From Paralithodes platypus (taxonomy: Eukaryota; Arthropoda; Malacostraca; Decapoda; Lithodidae): a stretch of DNA of 64,000 bases. Shown here piece by piece: positions 1-12,133 of the stretch. A model generated the notes under the pieces. The model saw nothing but the letters and a program-made list of their open reading frames with translations, was not told the DNA's origin and did not search any database. The stretch is from the NCBI GenBank assembly GCA_032716605.1, contig CM064518.1, forward strand, positions 41,254,288-41,318,287, read 5' to 3'. A program made the position numbers and the translations under genes. The first letter of the stretch is position 1; each line of letters begins with the position of its first letter.

Positions 1-142
<142 letters not shown>

Positions 143-399
143 ACCAGGACAATTATGTTATATGCCTGGATTGAATATAATATAATACAGGGTGATTTAT
201 ACATGACGTTGTATTGTTTTGGCCATTTTATCTCTTACAAGAACTGTGAAGCATAAATGTAACTGTATATGTAGTAATGATGACTAAACAGAAAGTAATA
301 GGCATACCAGTAGTCCTAGGTCTCTGGTTCCTCACCTTGGGTTAACAGTCGTAATCCCTCCCCTCCCCTCCTCGCACACCCACCCACCCACCTCCATCT

Positions 400-1209
<810 letters not shown>

Positions 1210-1242
1210 ACACACAGTACATATGCCTACATGCCTCTACCT

Positions 1243-1301
<59 letters not shown>

Positions 1302-1733
1302 CCTCCACCACACACACACACCCACACACACACACACACATACAGTACATATTCCTACATGCCTCTACCTCCACACACACACATGCCTCCACCACACCAT
1401 GCACACACACACACACACGTACAGTACATATGCCTACATGCCTCTACCTCCACACACACACATGCCTCCACCACACCAAGCACACACATACACAAACCTC
1501 CAACACACATAGCCTACACACTCCACCCCACACACACTTTTGCATTTGCCACCCCACACACGCATGCTCACACACACATACATACATGCATACACACACA
1601 CACACACACACACACATACATACATACACACACACGCACACACACACATACAGTACATACATACATACATACATACATACATACATACATACACACACAC
1701 ATACATACATCCACACCATACATATACACACAC
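1210..1733. repeat. (CA)n / (ATAC)n compound array
   Basis: Second CA-rich array sharing the CATGCCTCTACCTCCACA and CAGTACATATGCCTACATGC words with 400-768, then ATAC tetranucleotide runs (1580-1700). The shared words suggest the two arrays arose by one duplication that also copied the SINE. Confidence 0.95.
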
Positions 1734-2160
1734 GAGGGGCCGGGGGTTCAATCCCCGGCCGGGCGGAGACAAATTGGGCTCGTCTCCTTTCCTGTGTTAG
1801 CCTCAGTTCACCTAGCTGTAAATAGGTACCTGAAATAAGTGGACGACGTTGTGACGTCCCATCTGGGGTTGGCAAAAATGGTACAAGGCGAGATGGGTAT
1901 CATATGGTTCACCTAAGCTGATGGCTACCTAAGCCTTCGGGCGAGACGGTACCGTCTATAGTGAGAATGGTACCATACAGATCCACCCTAAGCCTTCGTT
2001 TCCGATGTCGCCAATTGGCTAAAATACAGACTACACACACATCCACAGCCATTCCAACAATACATAAAACACTTAACATGCATTTCACGCAATACATTCC
2101 CAGTTAAGGAGGCGCGATAATAATGAGCTTAGCTCGTATTGCGTGGATTCCCCTTGACGA
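1731..2160 (+). mobile_element. SINE family A, copy 2, 5'-truncated
   Basis: Starts inside the anticodon stem (CACGAGGGGCCGGGGG), so the acceptor, D-arm and A box are missing. From the B box onward it matches the 769 copy closely, then diverges after about 2060. Confidence 0.85.
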
Positions 2161-2440
2161 ACAAGTAACTGAGTAACACCGCCCCCACTATTCCATCTAA
2201 ACATTATTGCCTGATAGGGTAGACTGAAGGCGCTCCTGGTTGCTTTCTCTGCAGTCACTTTCATCGTAAATCGGATAAAAGTTCCGTATCATAATATTGA
2301 TAAGTTTATGAATACGATACTTAACCCTCTGAAGATCCGATTACGCACTTCTTTTCTGATTTCTGGCTATTATTAGACGATATTATTCAGATTAGGAAGG
2401 GTGTCTGGTAGTCAGAGGGTCACTGTTTTTGTTCGTGGGT
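2161..2440. other. non-coding stretch with a TTAACCCTCTGAAGATCC repeat end
   Basis: No gene seen. 2321 onward resembles the end of the TTAA-flanked MITE found complete at 7948-8360 (shared CCGATTACGCA and TTAGACGATATTATTCAG). Confidence 0.5.
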
Positions 2441-2663
2441 GTACAGTGGCGCTAATACAGTAAGTCATGTCTCAGCTGTTGTTACGTTTGGCTCGATCTG
2501 TGCTGTATTAATGTCTGTCAGGTGTTAAATAGGGTGGGTAGGTGTAGGAACATGCTTGTATATCTCACTCGTAACGAATAAATAAAGTTTTACACATTGC
2601 TGATACCAATTATTGATCGAAATATACTTGGTGCCGAGACATCACTTATTAGCGCGACTGTAC
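2441..2663 (-). mobile_element. mariner-like MITE (family M, copy 1)
   Basis: About 220 bp bounded by GTAC, with termini resembling CAGTCGCGCTAATAAGT and a TA flank. The terminus and TA target fit Tc1/mariner-derived MITEs. Inverted relative to copy 2, with which it shares the GTAC at 2660-2663. Confidence 0.7.
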
Positions 2664-2877
2664 AGTTGGCCTAATAAGTGATGTCTCGGCACAAAGTATG
2701 TTTTGATCAATAATTGCTATCAGCAATATTTACACATGATTTTTTTCTTTTTGAGTGAGATATACAAACATATTCCTACACTTACCAACCCTGTTCAACA
2801 TCTGACAGACATTAATATAGCACAGAGCGAGCCAAACGTAATGACAGCTAGGACATGACTTATAAGCGCGACCGTAC
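2660..2877 (+). mobile_element. mariner-like MITE (family M, copy 2)
   Basis: Starts GTACAGTTGGCCTAATAAGT and ends CTTATAAGCGCGACCGTAC. The internal sequence (ACATCTGACAGACATTAAT) is shared by all four copies. Head-to-head with copy 1, forming a 437-bp inverted pair. Confidence 0.7.
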
Positions 2878-2999
2878 CACATGTAGGCCTATGCATTGGT
2901 TTCATTGACTTCATTAGTTAGGTTTATTTGTAAATTAATTGGTGGGTTGGTGAAAACAAATATGAATTTACTTAGCTAACCCTAACCTAACTATACAAA

Positions 3000-3615
3000 T
3001 CAACCCTTCATCTTCTCTCAATTATTCTTGATGATTCTTTTTCTCCTGATCTTTATTTTCAAGATCATATTACCACTCTTGCTTAACAGCTTCTTAGAAT
3101 CTGTACGCCCATATACCGGTATCAAGTATTGTTCGCATGTGTGGGGAGGTTCCACCCATACCGCACTTCTGAAAGGGTAGAGTCATTAAGTATTTCGTCT
3201 CATCAATTCACTCCCTCTTACTAATTCCCTACAATCTGTCTCTACACGCCGCAATGTTGCATCTCTCTCACTCTTCTACCGGTAATATAATTATCAGTGT
3301 TCTTCAGTTTTATAAGTGTATACCGGTACGATACCCACTCCTTTACGGAGAGTGCTGGCACCTACCTCTCAACACACTCCCACCCATATTCTGTCCAACT
3401 CTCTAACCCAAGAGTGAACCGATTCTCCCAGTCTTACTTCTACTCAACAAGTAAGCTTTAGAACTCTCTCCCTCAATATATCTTTCCCTCATCCTATGAC
3501 TTATGCTGCTTCAAACTCCATGTGTCCAGACCTTTTGACATACCTTGAATTTGGCTCTTTAGGGGAGACACTTGTTACAGGCAGCTTTGCCTTTTGTCTC
3601 CTTCACTCACTTAGG
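3000..3615 (+). mobile_element. LINE family 1, diverged 3' fragment
   Basis: Matches the 3' end of the long-ORF LINE at 40150-42867 (e.g. AGTATTGTTCGCATGTGTGG, CGCCGCAATGTTGCATCTCT) but with many indels and stops. Ends at the conserved GCCTTTTGTCTCCTTCACTCA, without the poly-A. Confidence 0.85.
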
Positions 3616-4073
3616 ACCAAATAAATAGCCTAACCCTACCTTGCTCAACATCAGATGAAAAAGCTAGATTATAATTATATAGGCTTTTGATCGACAAACT
3701 AACGGCACGAACATCTTAAAACCTCAAAACTAATATGCTAAACATGAGGGAAAAGGGGGTTCATAAAAAGCGAGTAGTACCCCCTTGAATTTACGATGTT
3801 AAACTTGCAAATCCGTCAACCCATAATTATTTGGATAATTTATACTGTGTAGTCAAAGGGTAAAGTATTTTGTCTCTCATTGTTACAGGGACGAATGACG
3901 AACAACATGGAAGAATAGAGGCGAGGGATGGAACAGCTTACGGTACAGCAGTGGATAGGACGGAATTGATGCAAGGACGATGGAACAGCTAGCTCAGTGA
4001 CACAGCACCAGCAGATGACGTTATCAAAGGTAAATTATTGATGTTTGTATAAGGGTTGAGTCACAGAAACCCC
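3616..4073. other. unassigned intergenic stretch
   Basis: AT-rich with no gene, no long ORF and no recognised repeat, apart from the border of the next MITE. Confidence 0.5.
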
Positions 4074-4268
4074 GTACAGTCGCGCTAATAAGTGATGTTT
4101 CGGCACCAAGTATGTTTTGATCAATAATTCATTTCTTCATATCAAGTGAAATATAAAAACATGTTCCTACACTTACCCACCCTCTTCAACATCTGACAGA
4201 CATTAATACAGCACAGAGCCAGCCAAATGTAATGACAGCTGGGACATGACTTATTAGCGCGACCATAC
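4074..4268 (+). mobile_element. mariner-like MITE (family M, copy 3)
   Basis: GTACAGTCGCGCTAATAAGT to CTTATTAGCGCGACCAT. Has the best-preserved terminal inverted repeats of the family; a short internal segment present in copies 2 and 4 is deleted. Confidence 0.75.
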
Positions 4269-4489
4269 CGGCGACGTCTTTTCGATTTTATTCTAGCTAT
4301 ATTTTGACGATTTTGTGTAGCTTAAGAAGAATCTGTAGCAGTAAAAGAGGTTAAGTGAGATACTGTAGTTCGAAGCCTGTTAATTGCTGGAGGCACTTTT
4401 TAAACTGGATACTATCGTCTACAAGTAGCCAGAATAAAATTAAATGGACTTTACCGGTACTGAATCCCACGCAAATTGGTTCGATCAGT

Positions 4490-4620
4490 TACATCTTCTC
4501 CTGGGTGACCTAGATGTGTGTGAATTATTTATTTATTTGTATTTGATTTTGTTGTTTCTGTTCGGGCTCTGTCTCTAGACGGCCACCCCCAGCTATGGGA
4601 TATGTGCCTGAGTATATACA
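4490..4620 (+). mobile_element. repeat family D (CTCTGTCTCGAGTCGGCCACC)
   Basis: Contains TCCTGGGTGACCTAGATGTG and GGGCTCTGTCTCTAGACGGC followed by CACCCCCAGCTATGGG. Related copies: 5655-5738, 11640-11900, 45960-46140 and 11245-11450 (the last two inverted). A SINE-like or LINE-3'-end repeat; class not determined. Confidence 0.55.
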
Positions 4621-4837
4621 GTACAGTTGGCCTAATAAGTGATGTCTCGGTACCAATTATGTTTTGATCAATAATTAGTATCAGCAATATGTACCCACGA
4701 TTTCTTCTTTTTGAGTGAGATATACCAACATGTTCCTACACTTACCCACCCTATTCAACATCTGACAGACATTAATACAGCACAGAGCGAGCCAAACGTA
4801 ATGACAGCTAGGACATGATTTATTAGTGCCACCGTAC
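4621..4837 (+). mobile_element. mariner-like MITE (family M, copy 4)
   Basis: GTACAGTTGGCCTAATAAGT to TATTAGTGCCACCGTAC, collinear with copy 2. It is directly adjacent to the repeat-D copy. Confidence 0.75.
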
Positions 4838-5102
4838 ATACATACATAGTTACATCAGAGAAAAACGCCCTGGAATAACTTCACATTACGAGCGAACCGG
4901 TTCTTTCACACTCACACCAGATTATTAAGTAACACCCCGTTCTTAACATTAATCATCAATTACAAACCCCAATGTACTTGAATAAACTAATGAAAGCATA
5001 TGTTCCTCCCGGGATTCCAACTCGGGACACTATATCAGACATAATCTGTTGTGGTAGTTTGAACAGCTGACCCGAAATGTGAGGTAAGGGGAGATGATTT
5101 TG

Positions 5103-5298
5103 ATTTCCTCTCTCTCTCTGTCTCACTCTCTCTCACACACACACACTCTCACACACACACACTCTCACACACACACACTCACTCTCTCACACACACACTC
5201 ACTCTCTCACACACACACTCACTCTCTCACACACACACTCACTCTCTCTCGCGCTCTCTCTTTTCCCCCCCTCTCTCTCTCTCGCGCTCTCTCTCGCG

Positions 5299-5388
<90 letters not shown>

Positions 5389-5519
5389 CTCTCTCACACA
5401 CACGCACTCTCTCTCTCACACACACGCACTCTCTCTCTCACACACACGCACTCTCTCACACACGCACTCTCTCACACACGCACTCACTCTCTCGCGCTCT
5501 CTCTTCCCCCTCTCTCTGT

Positions 5520-5594
<75 letters not shown>

Positions 5595-5600
5595 TCTCCC
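5103..5600. repeat. compound (CT)n/(CA)n microsatellite
   Basis: Alternating CT and CA blocks, including a higher-order unit CTCTCTCACACACACGCA repeated several times (5390-5480) and a long terminal CA run (5521-5592). Confidence 0.97.
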
Positions 5601-5811
5601 TCCCCTCCCCTCTCCCCTCCCCTCCCTGATCCTGAGAATAGGACTTTTAATTAAATGTTTCTGTTCCGGCTCTGTCTCGTGTCGGCCACCCCCAGCAATA
5701 GGGTATGTGCCTGAGGATATACATACATACAATACAATAGATGGAGCACGGGCGGTGTGGTTAGCTGTCGTACCTCCAACACACACACACACACACATAC
5801 ACACAAACACA

Positions 5812-5980
5812 GCCCGGTAACGTAGTGGTAGCGCGCTCGACTCACAATCGAGAGGTCCAGGGTTCGGATTCTTGGCAGGGTAGAGACAATTTGGGTTTGT
5901 CTGCTTTCACATGATATCCTCTATTAACCTAGCAGAAAATATTGGAGGAGTTGTGACCTTGCTGCCCGGGTGTGTGTTGT
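5812..5980 (+). mobile_element. tRNA-Val-derived SINE (family B), 5' part, split by a LINE
   Basis: tRNA-like start GCCCGGTAACGTAGTGGTAG with A box, anticodon stem CTCGA/TCGAG around CTCACAA (anticodon CAC) and B box GGTTCGGATTC. It continues through CCTAGCAGAAAATATT. The body is interrupted at about 5980 by a LINE and resumes at 6982 (GAAACGGTCTCAGCC). Confidence 0.8.
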
Positions 5981-6981
5981 TGTTGTTGTTCCCTAAGCTG
6001 CCTGGCCGAACAGCCCCGAGTCCCTGAGGAAGGCCATGGCCACGATCGGGCTTTCCCACAGAGCTCTCATTGAGTGTAGATTGCGTTGTTGGCGTAAGTG
6101 GTTGTGTGAAATGCAGTCTTCTATGATGTGTTTAATGGTATGGGGTGCTGTGTTACATCCCGGGCAGGCGTCGACAATGGAGTCATCCAGTCTCTTCTGA
6201 TAGCTCAGGAGAGCTGGATGGTGTCCGCATCTCAGCCTGGCCAGGTGGACTCTGTCCTCGCGAGGAAGGGAGGATTCGGAAGGATGGATTTCGGGAGGTC
6301 GTGCTTGCAGCTGCATGTTATCTGTGAGTGAGTGGATGGATCTGTGAGAGATATGAGTATGGATGTGCTTCTGGAAGTTGGTTCGGGGTGGGCAGGGAGG
6401 GAGAGAGGACAGTAATTGTGTGTGATACCGTGTGCTGGGTGTTGTTTTGATATTTCTTGGTGTATGTGGGTGTGTTGCATAGTTTAGTGGGTGGTCCTGG
6501 TTCGTGGAGGCTGCTGCCAGGAATTGAGTGCCTCTCATGTCCAGATGGTCTTTGACTTTGAGGATTTTGGTTTCTTGATGTAGGTGATCTGTGGGTGTAG
6601 AAGCTGTGCAGCCTGTAATGATCTTCAGGGCTTTGTTTTGAATAGTCTGTAAGGTCTTATGATGTGTTTCAGCTAGGTTAGAAGCCCAGGCTGGGCTTGC
6701 GTATTCCATCACTGATCTTATGTATTGTTTATATACTGTGGTGGTAGTTTCTTTGTTGTGTCCAAATTTTGTGTGAGCAAGAGACCTGAGGGCGTTAAGT
6801 CTGGGTGTCAGTTTCTTTTTAATGTTTGTGGTGTGCTGTTTGAATGTCATATGAGTATCATATGTTACTCCTAGGATTTTGTGTGTGTGTGTATATGTTA
6901 GGGGTGTGTTGTTTATGGTGAGTTGAGGGATGTATTCGTGTTCTCCTGTCCAGCTTGTGAGCAACACCGGGTGTGTGTTGT
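5966..6981 (-). mobile_element. LINE family 2 (Jockey-like), 5'-truncated, with 15-bp target duplication
   Basis: A minus-strand frame of about 330 codons encodes the end of the reverse transcriptase and the C-terminal region: [31 protein letters not shown], then a C-x-x-C...H...C zinc motif ([19 protein letters not shown]) and the terminus GLFGQAA. Its 3' end is a (TTG)n tract. The 15-bp direct repeat CCGGGTGTGTGTTGT occurs at 5966-5980 and 6967-6981. The frame is intact, so this is a recent insertion into the SINE. Confidence 0.88.
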
Positions 6982-7089
6982 GTGAAACGGTCTCAGCCTT
7001 ACCCAATGATCACACAATACAAGCTCTAAGCTCTCTTCTGGGAGGATGATGGCTGGCCAGAGATCAGCAAGGCCTTAAGATCGTAAGTG

Positions 7090-7253
7090 AATTACACACA
7101 CACACAAACACACACATACAGACACAAACACACACACACATACAAACATACAAACACAAACACTCCACAAAATATTTGTTGAGACAAACAAACACACACA
7201 CACACAAACAAACACACACACACACAAATAACACACACACACACACACACACA
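7090..7253. repeat. (CA)n-rich array before SINE A copy 3
   Basis: CACACAAA-type repeats ending directly at the tRNA-like start of the SINE at 7254. Confidence 0.9.
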
Positions 7254-7703
7254 GCCCGTAGCCTAGTAGGTAGAGCTCTCGTCTCACACACGAGGGGTCG
7301 GGGGTTCAATCCCCGGCCGGGCGGAGACAAATTGGGCTTGTCTCCTTTCATGTGTTAGGCTCAGTTCACCTAGCTGTAAATAGGTACCTGGAATAAGTGG
7401 ACGACGTTGTGACGTCCCATCTGGGGTTGGCAAAAATGGTACAAGGCGAGATGGGTATCATATGGTTCACCTAAGCTGATGGCTACCTAAGCCTTCGGGC
7501 GAGACGGTACGGTCTATAGTGAGAATGGTACCATACAGATCCACCCTAAGCCTTCGTTTCCGATGTCGCCAATTGGCTAAAAATACAGACTACACACACA
7601 TCCACAGCCATTCCAACGATACATATAACACCTACACATATAGGAGGCGGGAAATAACGAGCATGCTCACTCCCGCAATACAACTAGAGTAAGTAACTAG
7701 AGT
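7254..7703 (+). mobile_element. tRNA-Val-derived SINE (family A, copy 3)
   Basis: Full-length copy almost identical to 769-1209 over about 440 bp, including anticodon CAC and the GTAAATAGGTACCTGG core. The high identity argues for recent activity or segmental duplication. Confidence 0.87.
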
Positions 7704-7947
7704 AAGTACACACACCCCACCCCAAACTCTGATTTCTGTCTCTGCAGTCACCTTCCTCGATCGATTAACCCGTACAGTACCAGGGACGTCCTTTTGATTA
7801 CATTTTGTCAACTATTAGACGATTTTATTCAGCTTAGGAAGGACGTCTACCAATAAAAAGGCTACAGACTATCTCAAATTATCCTTTCAGCTACCATATA
7901 TCCTTCCTAAACTTAATAATATCGTCTAAATATACGTACAGTAATGG

Positions 7948-8360
7948 TTAACCCCTTGAGGATTATGACGCATTTGACTATTTTGACTATCATTTGACGA
8001 TTTTATACAGATTAGGAAGGATCTGTGGGCATTATATTAGTAAAGACCTTCCTCTCGACTTCCATATACCCGTCCAGTTTATTCTGTCGTTCATTAGACG
8101 ATTTTATACAGCTTAGAAAGGATCTGTGGGCATTGTATTAGTAAAGTCCTTCCTCTCGACTTCCATATACCCGTCCAGTTTATTCTGTCGTTCATTAGAC
8201 GATTTTATACAGCTTAGGAAGGATCTGTGGGCATTATAATAGTAAAGACCATCTCAATTAACCCTCTGACTTCCATACACCCTTCCTAATCTGAATATAA
8301 TCGTCTGAAAATAGCCATAACACAGAAAATAAATGCGTAATCGGATCTTGAAAGGGTTAA
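7948..8360. mobile_element. TTAA-flanked MITE containing a 101-bp tandem repeat
   Basis: TTAACCCCTTGAGGATTATG at the left and, inverted, TTAACCCTTTCAAGATCCG at the right. TTAA plus CCC-type ends suggest a piggyBac-like non-autonomous element (inference). Inside, three units of 101 bp (starting about 7990, 8091, 8192) contain GACGATTTTATACAGCTTAG. Confidence 0.65.
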
Positions 8361-8379
8361 TCTACTCGTATGTTTGTGT

Positions 8380-8890
8380 ATGTGGATGAGGGAGACTCAA
8401 GGCAAAACTACCTGTGACGAGTGCCTCCCCCAGAGTTGAAAGAGTGACAGGGCCAAAATCAAGGAATGTTTGAGCCAAAATGTCTGGACATTCATAGTAT
8501 TAGGGAAAGATGGATTCAGGGAGAGAGTTCCAGAGCTCAGTTGTTGAATAGGGTGACCGGACAACTCAACCAGTAGACCATTTCAACCAGTAAGAAATCA
8601 ACCAATTCGGTTAGGTTAGTACTGTATTTTGGCACTGGTTTGGTTGGTCTTGGTTGAAATGGTCTACTGGTTGAGATGACATGGAACCGTTGAATAGTAT
8701 CGTTTTACTCTTGGGTTGGAGAGTTGCACAGAGTAGGGGTAGGGTTGTGTTGCAAGACGGGTACTACGTACCCTACGTAGAGGAGGTGGTATACACTGAG
8801 AGAGCTCACTGAGTATTGTAATTGCGATAAAATAGCGAGAGATGCAACATTGCGACGAAGAGAGAGTGATTGCAGAGAATCGGTGAGTGG
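8380..8890 (-). mobile_element. LINE family 1, 3' fragment (minus), split by a MITE
   Basis: Inverse complement of the LINE 1 3' end: GAGGGAGACTCAAGGCAAAA, GGGCCAAAATCAAGG, then GATGCAACATTGCGACGAAG at the far end. Interrupted at 8552-8688. Confidence 0.85.
8543..8697. mobile_element. 137-bp MITE inserted in LINE 1 fragment, 9-bp target duplication
   Basis: GTTGAATAG at 8543-8551 and 8689-8697 flank an element with inverted ends containing CAACCAGTAGACC. The flanking LINE sequence is continuous once the element is removed. A related copy is at 22399-22577. An 8-9 bp duplication suggests hAT or a similar class (inference). Confidence 0.75.
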
Positions 8891-9203
8891 ACGTGAGTTA
8901 AGGCAGTTGATATTGCATTATTTTTACTTCTGTGTGATTAATAGTTATATATTTGTCTTTCTAGGGTCTGTGACTGTAACTACATGTCTGTGTGCGTCGC
9001 TGGGATCCTGTGTACACCAATAAGGACTGTGCACTTCCTGGGAACTCATGTGCACCCCATCTACATACGCACACCATCTTATTCAATTTTCAGTTGTCTA
9101 AATAAAATATGATATTTGTAAACCCCACAAGTGTTTCTTTATGCCATTAACTATGTCAGTGAATGTTTTACTGAACTAAATTAAATAGATAAATAAATAT
9201 GCC

Positions 9204-9401
9204 TTAACCCCTTCAGCACCAAGACGCCTTCTTACCTTTGTTTCTGGCTAAAACTATATGATTTTCTGCAGTTTAAGGACCTATGCTGCTAAGAGGGTTT
9301 ATTGAGATCGTATTTACCCATTTGAGTCGTATAAGTAAAGAAAATAGTCTGAAGGTAACCAGAATATGATAAAAATTACGTATTGGTGGTGAAGGGGTTA
9401 A
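9204..9401. mobile_element. TTAA-flanked MITE, 198 bp
   Basis: Left end TTAACCCCTTCAGCACCAAG; right end, inverted, TTAACCCCTTCACCACCAAT. About 20 of 23 terminal bases are complementary. No coding capacity. Confidence 0.7.
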
Positions 9402-9735
9402 TAAAACAATAATTAACTTGTGTAAATATTAATACACAATAAAAAACACCATAATTAACTATATAAAACATTAAAATAAAATAATCCTTTATTTTACCAG
9501 TCATTAGACGATATTATTCAGTTTGGGAAGGATCGCTAGCAATTAAAGTGGTATTATCTATCACAATTAACCTTCTAACTCCCCCAGAACCTTCCTAAAC
9601 TTAATAAAACACACACTAACTACAAGATAAATGGCTAATATGCAAGGTGGAAAGATCGGGAGAAGTATGTAATAGTCACGATTCACATTATATAATATCA
9701 GAACAGCCCCCGCATATCTTACTGTCCTAGAACAC

Positions 9736-9920
9736 TTCATTTTTGTTCTATGTGAGTGAGGGAGACAAAAGGCCAGAATTGCATGTGGCGAGTTTAAAAG
9801 AGTCAGGGCCAAAATCAAGGAGACGTTCGAGCCAAAATGCTTTAAGCAATTTAAGTCATAGGAAGAGGGAAAAACTGATTCTGGGAGAGCGTTCCAGAGC
9901 TCAGCTGTTGAATAGAAGAA
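9736..9920 (-). mobile_element. LINE family 1, short 3' fragment
   Basis: GAGGGAGACAAAAGGC...GGGCCAAAATCAAGGAGACG...CCAGAGCTCAGCTGTTGAA, the same terminal region as 8380-8550. Confidence 0.8.
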
Positions 9921-10129
9921 AGATTAAGAATAACCCTAGGACATCCCTCTGCGTGTCTTCCAACGTATACAGTATATTGATAATATATACTTGGTAAGTA
10001 AAGAAAGAGATACAAAAATAAATAATAATAATAATATAAATTAAAGAATAATTAAGAAAAGTGAATAAGAGGAACATATGATAAAGATATTAGATGAAAA
10101 GAGAAAGTAAGTTGGAATAAGAAGAAAAA

Positions 10130-11130
10130 CATGTAGGCGCCATCTAGTGTATAAACGGACAACTATCATTTATGGCCTAATAGGTAACGCCCCTTTTCAG
10201 AGAAAAGACGCCATTTTGGGGACAAAATAGCTCAATAGGCCACCTCCCGCCATCTTGAGGACCAACCAGCACTAACAATGGCCAAAATCGTGTTAGTTCC
10301 CTCCTGGTACTCCCTGGTCTTTTTCCCGCCATTGGACCCCTGGACCCCCTACCTGACCCCCTCCCTCCCCCCTCCCAGGACTACATTAGCACAACACCCC
10401 TTCTTATGATTTCCTGTTTGGGAGAGACTTTTACTCAAACCTAACCTCACGAAAATTGGGTCAAAATCTGGAATTTCTTACCCCCTGGTAATTTTCTGGT
10501 ATAGTCCTGGGAGGGGGGGAGGGGGGTGGGTAGGGAGTCCAGGGGGCAAAATGGCGGGAACCTAAGTCAGCTCAGCAACCATAGCTTATGATCTGCTGTT
10601 GGAAAAAGACCTAAATGTTAGGTTAGGTTTGATGTAAAATGAGGTTTGGTGAGAGAGACCTGGGAGGGAAGGAGGGACTGGCTCGATTTTGATAATTTTT
10701 TCGTGAGGTTAGGTTTGCATAGAAGTCTCTCTCGAACAGCACATCATAAAGGGGGGTTGCTGTGCTGTCATAGGCCTGGGAGAGGGGTGGGTGGGGGTCT
10801 GGTAGGGGGTCCAGGGGGCAAAATGGCGGGAAAAGTGCTATCTCGCGAGGGTTGGTGCCTTCTTTCTTTCTACCTAGCCATAATTGCCTGTTCATATTCT
10901 CACCTCTCATTCTTTATCATTCATTTATTTTTATGAACTGACTTACATTTTCCTTTTTATATATTCGTTTTTTTCCGCCATTTTGAGCAATTTTTTGCCT
11001 CCAAAATGGCGCCCGAAGTCCAGGTTGTCCCCAAAATGGCGTCTGTTATGTCACTCCAAACGTCCTATAACCAACTATATGACTACAAAATGGTGCCATA
11101 TTTCACTATAGCTGTAGCTTTGAGACCCGC
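10130..11130. mobile_element. foldback-like element rich in GCCATTTTG motifs
   Basis: About 1 kb with imperfect inverted symmetry: GACGCCATTTTGGGGAC near the left end and CCCCAAAATGGCGTC near the right. A CCAGGGGGCAAAATGGCGGG block occurs twice (about 10536 and 10807) and, inverted, as CCCGCCATTGGACCCCTGG (10327). At least ten GCCAT cores. No ORF with similarity. Class unknown. Confidence 0.55.
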
Positions 11131-11199
11131 ACAGGGCTGTCCTCGAGCAGTATGGTGTGACGAGGGTTAGGGTTTAAGGTTAAATATATAGGCTACTCT

Positions 11200-11450
11200 G
11201 GAACTTTTTTTTGTTTTTGTTTTTTGTTTTTGTTTTTTATTTATTGGGGTGGCCGACTCGAGACAGAGCCTGAACAGTAATATCACAACAAATCAGAAAA
11301 CAAAACAAAATCACACACATCTTTTCATATTGGCTGGCGGGCATTGTTTCATTCCCGTTTTATTGTATGTATGTATGTATGTATATACTCAGGCACATAC
11401 CTCATAGCTGGGGGTGGCAGACTCGAGACAGAGCCCAAACAGAAACATTT
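11200..11450 (-). mobile_element. repeat family D copies (minus)
   Basis: A T-rich head, then GGGGTGGCCGACTCGAGACAGAGCC, and a second overlapping unit with GTATATACTCAGGCACATAC and GACTCGAGACAGAGCCC. Inverted relative to 4490-4620. Confidence 0.5.
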
Positions 11451-11639
11451 AAAGTTCCAGTTCTTATAGGGTCCGGGACCACTTTCAAGTTCCCTCGCCC
11501 CTTACTCTGTCTCGTCTATTACTTGGCAATATTCCCCTTGAGGATTAGGACGTCATTTAAATGTTTATTCTGACTAGCATTAAACGATTTTATTTAGCTT
11601 AGGAAGGATCTGTGGGAGTCAGAGGTATAATTGACCACT

Positions 11640-11900
11640 TGCGGAGTTTCGTTCTATGTGGTGGTCCAGCTTCGCTGCGGGTCTGCCTGCGGAAATTGGC
11701 GCCTCTCCGGGGGATCTGGGACCTGGGAATCTTTAGCTGGGGACCCCAAATGGTCCTGGATCTCTGGGTATTTCTCCTGGGCAACCTAGATGTTTGTGAT
11801 TTTGTGTTTTGTTTTGTTTTGTCTTTCCGATGTGTTGTGATATCCCTGTTCAGGCTCTGTCTCAAGTCAGCCACCCTTATAAAAAAAAAAAAAAAAAGCA
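11640..11900 (+). mobile_element. repeat family D, longest copy, with A-tail
   Basis: GATCTGGGACCTGGGAATC, TCTCCTGGGCAACCTAGATG, GTTCAGGCTCTGTCTCAAGT then CAGCCACCC and an A-run at 11881-11897. The A-tail indicates retroposition. It is inserted in LINE 5 sequence. Confidence 0.6.
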
Positions 11901-11904
11901 AAAT

Positions 11905-12133
11905 TGAACAGTCTCCCTTCCTCTTGTACAACGGCACAATACATGCACTTCTCCAGTCTAGTGGTACCATTGACTAAACAAAGCACACATTGAATAGTCT
12001 CACCAGCCAATCTATTATCACATCTCCACGCTTCTTAACAATACCATCCATACCTTCTACTTTCCCTGCTCTCATTTGTCTCACTGCTTCTTTCACCTCA
12101 TTTTTCTCAATCCTTTCATTCATTCCCTGTCAC
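11905..12133 (-). mobile_element. LINE family 5 (RTE-like) reverse transcriptase fragment
   Basis: The minus frame resembles ...EAVRQMRAGK..GMDGI... and LDWRSACIVPLYKRKGD, the start of an RTE-type reverse transcriptase, with stops. Collinear with the endonuclease-side piece at 13240-14160; LINE 3 lies between them. Confidence 0.7.
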
